A program made the translations under genes and the position numbers. 64,000 nucleotides of DNA. Origin: Rhizophagus clarus (lineage: Eukaryota > Glomeromycota > Glomeromycetes > Glomerales > Glomeraceae). The notes under the pieces were generated by a model. That model had not been told where the DNA came from. It did not search any database and saw only the letters and a list, made by a program, of their open reading frames with translations. Below are positions 59,177 through 64,000 of this stretch, in pieces (position 1 is the stretch's first letter; every line of letters starts with the position of its first letter). Where the stretch lies: positions 310,001-374,000 of the forward strand of contig BLAL01000062.1 of the NCBI GenBank assembly GCA_015698045.1. The letters run 5' to 3'.

Positions 59177-61886
59177 TTAAAATATTTGTGAATTTAAAAT
59201 AAATAAATTTTCCTCCTCTTTTTTTATCCATTTCAACAATATATGGGAGGAACTGGTCAATGCCGACTTAGATATTAACGGACCAAATGCGGCATATAAT
59301 TCGAATGTTGAGGTTATCTTTAATTAGAGTTATATACGTTATTAAATTAATAATATATTATGAAGGACAAATTAATAATATAACATACCCATCCTAATAT
59401 AGTTTCTGACGGACTCACATAATAATGTACCTTAAGTGGCCGAATTCGTGAATGCATACGATCATGTGTGTATCTGTATAATTTAAATAATCTTAAAAAA
59501 TAAAATAATTAATTTATATATATATAACTATATAAAGAAAAAAAAAAAGAAAAAAAAATATTTCGTACTTTTGTTTCTCATGAGGATCGTTATACGGTGC
59601 CATAAATGTTGGTGATGTATATTGTACATGTTTCCTTGATTTGTATATAAAATGACGTAAACCTGCTGCACCAACATCCGCTGTTAACAATGATAAAGTA
59701 TGATATATTAGATAATTACCAGAATATAAAAATAGACAAAATTAGTCTAGATAGTAAAAACGTACCTATAGAATAACCTTCACTTTGTGATACCTCCTCT
59801 ATCGCTTGTAATGCATTACAAATAGTGAGTTGCTAAAATAATATACAAATATAAATATGAAGCCATTGCAAAGTTTTAAAGAACGAAAAATTTTAAACCT
59901 ACCTCAACTATCGTACTTTTAGCGTCAGATAACTCAAAAAATTTGTCTTTATCTGGAGAAATTAAGAGCAAACATACGTTCCCAGTAATGTAGCACACAT
60001 AGGCGTGGAGGAACCCTTTATTATTGAATTTTGGAAGACATATTGGAGTCCATGATTCGGCTGACCGAAAAGTCGAAGAGCCATTTACCATATTAAAAAC
60101 TAAGTGAAGATCTTTATAGAAAAAAGTATTATTATAAAAGAATATCATTGGCTGATAAATAATTCATATATTCAACCTTTTACCTGCTGGATGAAGGCTA
60201 TGTTTTTTAGGTCTTAGCAATGTTATTAACTGATTATTGGCTATTAACATAGCATATAAAAGATCCTATAATAAAATGAGTCAATAATAGAAACCTATTA
60301 ATAAACGCAAACTACTATATACTACCTTCGATTTTACTGTCTGCAAAATATTTCCAATTTTATCTCGTAATTCTTTATTCATCCTAACACATTGAATAGA
60401 GCCCAACATGAATCCTGGATCATCACTCATGGAAGTAGCAAGGTTATCCAAAAACGGTTCAGTACCTGTATAGAAATTTATTAATTCACAATAAACAACA
60501 AATCTAAGATATTAATATAAAATAATTAACCTCCAAGTAGAAGGCGCAAATCAAAATTGATTCGTTGCTCAAAAATTCTTGTTAATTGAGTGGACGTTAA
60601 AACACTCAAAATTTGATTATATAAATAACTCAACTGATCTCTAAGCTGTAAAAAAAATTACTTCATTAAGTCAAAATTCCGAATAGACATAATGAACATT
60701 GCTTGTTTAATACCTGAGTTTCTGATTCATTCGTCCTTGAAACAGCCACGAGATACAATGGGCCCTTAAGTAAAAATACAAATTTGTGGTTCCCTGCATT
60801 GATACATCTATCCCAAAATTACAACGTTAATTAATAACTTATGATTAATATTCTACACTAAACTACCAATTCTCTTTAGACGAACCTTATAGAATCTTCA
60901 GCATCAACAAAAAAAGAAACAATAGCTTGAATTACACCCGTATAACCTGATATTCGTGATTCATCTCCATATCTATCCAGGAGAATAATATAAAATTATT
61001 AATTCAATAACATCCTTAACGATAATAAACATGGTTAATTGTCTAAATTTACCGAGTATAGATTGGCTTGCCGGCACTACTAAGAATGAAAAAATGTTTT
61101 CGATGTCGAGACCAATTAATAGATTGCGGATCTAATATTAAATTCAATAAAATTTCAGTTGTCTATTTTGAATTTTCTATTTTTGTTTGATATTATCTTT
61201 TTTAATAAAAGTAAGATGAAAACACCTTCAACCTTCATGTCCATACTTGCGACGATATCCCGAATATTCTTCCTCTACCGGAATAACTGGTATATTCGAA
61301 TGACCATTACTCATTGCATGACTTTCGATCCACTCTATAGAACTGTCCGAGTCTAAGAGATAAAAAAATTGTTGACAAGAAATGATAAATTTTTAAAATA
61401 AAGTGTACAAGTACGCATACCTATGCTTCCTGCAACTTCACATTCTGAACCAATATTTTCTGGTTCACTATAAATCGTTCTCTTTTGACCATTAATGAAC
61501 CCTTTGCCACTTCTAAAAGCCGGAAAACACTTATCATTTGAGGTAGCTGAGTTAGATCTATTCATAAATCCTATAAGTAAATCGTCTACAGAATTTTCCT
61601 TCGATCGAGTCTCTCCATTAATGTTATCATCTAATTTATTTGAATTTGCGTTGAAACTCTTTACCGAAGAGTCAGCAGAAGAAGAGCTGTATGCTGTCGA
61701 AGAAGAAACATCTAACGAAAGCTGTGTAGTGGGTTTTGCTTTATATAATGCGCTGTATTTACGTTGAGGCTGTAACGCGGGTGAAAGTGGTTCATCTGAA
61801 GTGAGAATACTATTAGAGTCCGAAAAAAGATCTTCCATAATCGGGGACATTGGTGATAAAGCTGGACTTTTTGGTGAGGAAAACAT
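59177..61886 (-). CDS. MON1: MON1, subunit of the Mon1-Ccz1 Rab7 exchange factor
   Basis: Mon1-Ccz1 activates Rab7/Ypt7 on late endosomes, autophagosomes and vacuoles. Thirteen exons keep frame: 61886-61421, 61352-61233, 61131-61053, 60972-60886, 60807-60714, 60645-60531, 60465-60326, 60265-60184, 60111-59903, 59832-59766, 59680-59569, 59473-59389, 59317-59177. From ATG 61886 (MFSSPKSPALSPMSP) the product is 598 residues; an upstream ATG at 61955 is in frame but reads into the promoter. The N-terminal ~200 residues are Ser/Pro-rich and disordered. Then come the three longin domains: HRKHFFILSSAGKPIYTRYG and ISGYTGVIQAIVSFFVDAED; HKFVFLLKGPLYLVAVSRT; LIANNQLITLLRPKKHSLHP; DVGAAGLRHFIYKSRKHVQY; and the C-terminal FELYAAFGPLISKSAL ... 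LLKWIKKEEENLFIL. It faces a TBC1D5-like Rab7 GAP gene. Confidence 0.93.
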
Positions 61887-62034
61887 TGCAGAGTCTGTTA
61901 TATTATTATCAATGACTTTAAATACACGACATTTGTACAACCACCAGTATGTCACATGCTAAGTGTGTATCAGTGTCCCCTATTCCCTTTTTGTTAACGC
62001 ACATTTTTACTCGAACTTGTTAATTGCGATTAAA
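61887..62034. promoter_or_regulatory. 148-bp shared promoter of MON1 and the TBC1D5-like gene
   Basis: The interval between the two start codons. If the upstream in-frame MON1 ATG (61955) were used, only 79 bp would remain. Both promoters and 5' leaders must fit here. Confidence 0.65.
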
Positions 62035-64000
62035 ATGGACAGCCAGTCTTTTGAAAAAATCAAGTATGTTTATACCAGATTTTTTTCTTGAATTTAATCA
62101 GAAGAATAATCTAAGTTTGTTATTTGTTCAGAGCAAAGTGGGATGTTATTTTTAAAGACCCATTGCTTTCTCTAACATCTTTACGAGAAAAAGGGGTTGA
62201 GGGAAATATTTGTTCGAAAGGATTAAGATCTGTCTGCTGGAAGGTACTTTTTCATTGTTTTTTACACGAAACCAACAACAACAATTTGACAGCTCGAAAA
62301 ATTTTTATAGTTATACCTGGCGTATCTTCCAGGTTTAGACAATGCAACATGGCCTCTGGCTCTCCATAAAGAAAGACAACATTACACGGATCTTCGACAA
62401 AAATATATTACTAGTCCTGAGAATGATAGCAATAGCGCAAACGATTTGAATATAAATAACCCGTTGTCTTTAGACCAAGCAGTACGTATTATCAATTTTA
62501 TCAATGAAAGTAGTGTTCGTATTTGAATGTTATCAGTCATATTAATCATTTTAAAATATATAGAATCCATGGCAAGAATATTTTAAAGACACTGAATTAA
62601 GAAAAATCATTCGTCAAGATGTTGAACGAACGTTAGTAGAATAAATTATGTATTCAGCATATTAGTTTAATATTGAATTCTTTAATTTCGTTAGGTTTCC
62701 AGATAATGAATATTTCCGCACTCCTTTAAGCCAAAGTCGGTTGTTGGATATTCTTTTCATATATTGTAAAATGAATCAAGATGTATCTTATCGTCAGGGA
62801 ATGCATGAACTTTTAGCCCCAATCCTATGGGTTGTTGATAAAGAGAGTATTCCTAGTTCTAACGGATATGCGGTGGAAAATAATGAAGATACAATAATCA
62901 AACAAACTTTAAATGCAGAGTACGTTGAACATGATACTTTTGCCTTATTTTCTGCATTAATGAAAGCGGCAAAAGAATATTATGAATATAATGATGAAAT
63001 TTTTAACAAAAAGCCGGTAAAGGTATGATAGACGTGTTTGGATAAAACAGAATTATCGAATCAAGAAATTTTATATTATTTATTAACTTGAATATAATAG
63101 CGTGCTCAAGGATCTGATCTTGAATTTGCGAGATTAATCAAAAATAATCAAGCCGAGGTGTGTTGTTATAATTGTACAGTTTACTATGAATTTTCTTTTT
63201 CCACGTGTTTAAAATCTATCCGAATTTTTATTTAAGGTTGCAAAAGCAACTCCTGTGTTCAGGAAATGTAATAAGATTTATGAATACCTTCAAACAATTG
63301 ATCCTGAATTACATGAGCGTTTAAATGAGTTGGAAATCGAGCCTCAGCTTTATGGAATGTAGGTCTTTAGCAAATTTATTTTTGTTTGGAATTAATTCTA
63401 TTACCGTGTTACAAATATTAGCCAGCATATAACATCACCATACCTGTGAATTGTCCATGATACTCAGTGGATAACAACATATATTTGGTTACAATATATT
63501 GCGAGTATGGTGGTAGAAATTTAATTGCTTTATGGATGTAGAAATACAACACAAACTTATATGAATTGTAGTAGGAAACTAAATATAAATATATGTGTGT
63601 ATTTTTTTTTTATTACAGTCGATGGATAAGATTACTTTTTGGCCGTGAATTTCCCTTGGATAAAGTTTTAACTTTGTGGGACGGAATATTTGCGGAAGAT
63701 CCAACTTTGAGGATTGTTGATCACGTATGCGTTGCAATGATGTTACTTATTCGTGACGATTGTGAGTATTATTTTTACATAGGACTAATTAGAATTTATA
63801 TCGGTTGCAAATTTATTTTCTGATACAAATATATGAATATAGTGCTAAAGTCCGATTATACCGGGTGTTTAAGTATGTTAATGCGCTATCCTCCAACATC
63901 AGACACGGGGGTGTTGATTAAGCAAGCAATATATCTTCGCGACCATTCAACACCGGAAGGTGGTGCTTGTATTATTAAACAGAATGCACTTAGAACAGGT
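62035..64000 (+). CDS. TBC1D5-like Rab GTPase-activating protein (3' end outside window)
   Basis: Nine exons so far: 62035-62063, 62132-62243, 62311-62481, 62564-62631, 62695-63022, 63101-63157, 63237-63358, 63619-63761, 63843-64000 (continues), giving 396 residues in frame. It is a TBC domain with both catalytic fingers: Arg126 in IIRQDVERTFPD and Gln161 in YRQGMHE. Other TBC1D5-like blocks are GLRSVCWKLYLAYLPGLDNA, INNPLSLDQNPWQEYFKD, NAEYVEHDTFALFSALM, LEIEPQLYGIRWIRLLFGRE, FPLDKVLTLWDGIFAEDPTL and VDHVCVAMMLLIRDDLLKSD. The ELLAPI spacing, the NNPLS block and the EIxPQxYGxRW block match TBC1D5 better than other TBC families. TBC1D5 is a retromer-linked Rab7 GAP in animals. The C-terminal retromer/LC3-binding region is not in the window. 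Confidence 0.9.

Noticed and set aside
61159..61767. Plus-strand frames over MON1
   Set aside because: They overlap MON1 exons that splice in frame and encode conserved blocks.

Overview
The window reads as nuclear DNA of an arbuscular mycorrhizal fungus (Glomeromycotina; most like Rhizophagus irregularis or a close relative). Reasons: extremely AT-rich sequence, short (about 40-150 nt) GT-AG introns in nearly every gene, fungal versions of core genes, and many decayed transposons of kinds I associate with Rhizophagus. The species call is inference from pattern, not from a search.

Layout. 1-12,500 is a layered transposon graveyard: a broken zinc-finger gene, a broken transposase-like gene split by a hAT element, a piggyBac relic, an ORF1-only poly(A) retroelement with 14-bp target-site duplications, and a pogo-like element carrying a nested hAT element. 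12,523-21,473 is a dense housekeeping island: ARL6IP4-like, mitochondrial succinyl-CoA ligase beta (8 exons), mitochondrial ribosomal protein uL30m, and RPB2 (19 exons). 21,474-32,964 is an AT-rich gene desert holding small inverted-repeat elements, polypurine tracts and a SINE-like unit. 32,965-41,538 holds a GAR-domain microtubule protein, an Osh3-type oxysterol-binding protein and a six-span membrane protein. 43,762-54,104 is a ~10.3-kb CACTA-type element with a broken transposase and a divergent coiled-coil gene. Its transposase is split by a 3.2-kb inverted-repeat element that contains an array of tiny exons on the minus strand. 54,105-59,176 holds more repeats and unrecognised broken genes. 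59,177-64,000 holds MON1 and a TBC1D5-like gene, head to head.

Genes working together. Succinyl-CoA ligase beta and uL30m are adjacent mitochondrial genes. MON1 (subunit of the Rab7 GEF) and the TBC1D5-like protein (Rab7 GAP family) share a ~150-bp divergent promoter, so the 'on' and 'off' arms of one GTPase may be co-regulated. Three head-to-head pairs here have spacers under 190 bp.

The most unusual object is the microexon array at 49,248-51,425 (minus): at least 19 exons of 9-111 nt. Exon phases fit throughout, and the introns are near-copies built around an inverted repeat. It resembles the exon-per-repeat design reported for SP7-like effectors, but this copy has stop codons and is enclosed in a mobile element.

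Exon joins below were worked out by hand from splice signals and reading-frame continuity; no similarity search was run.
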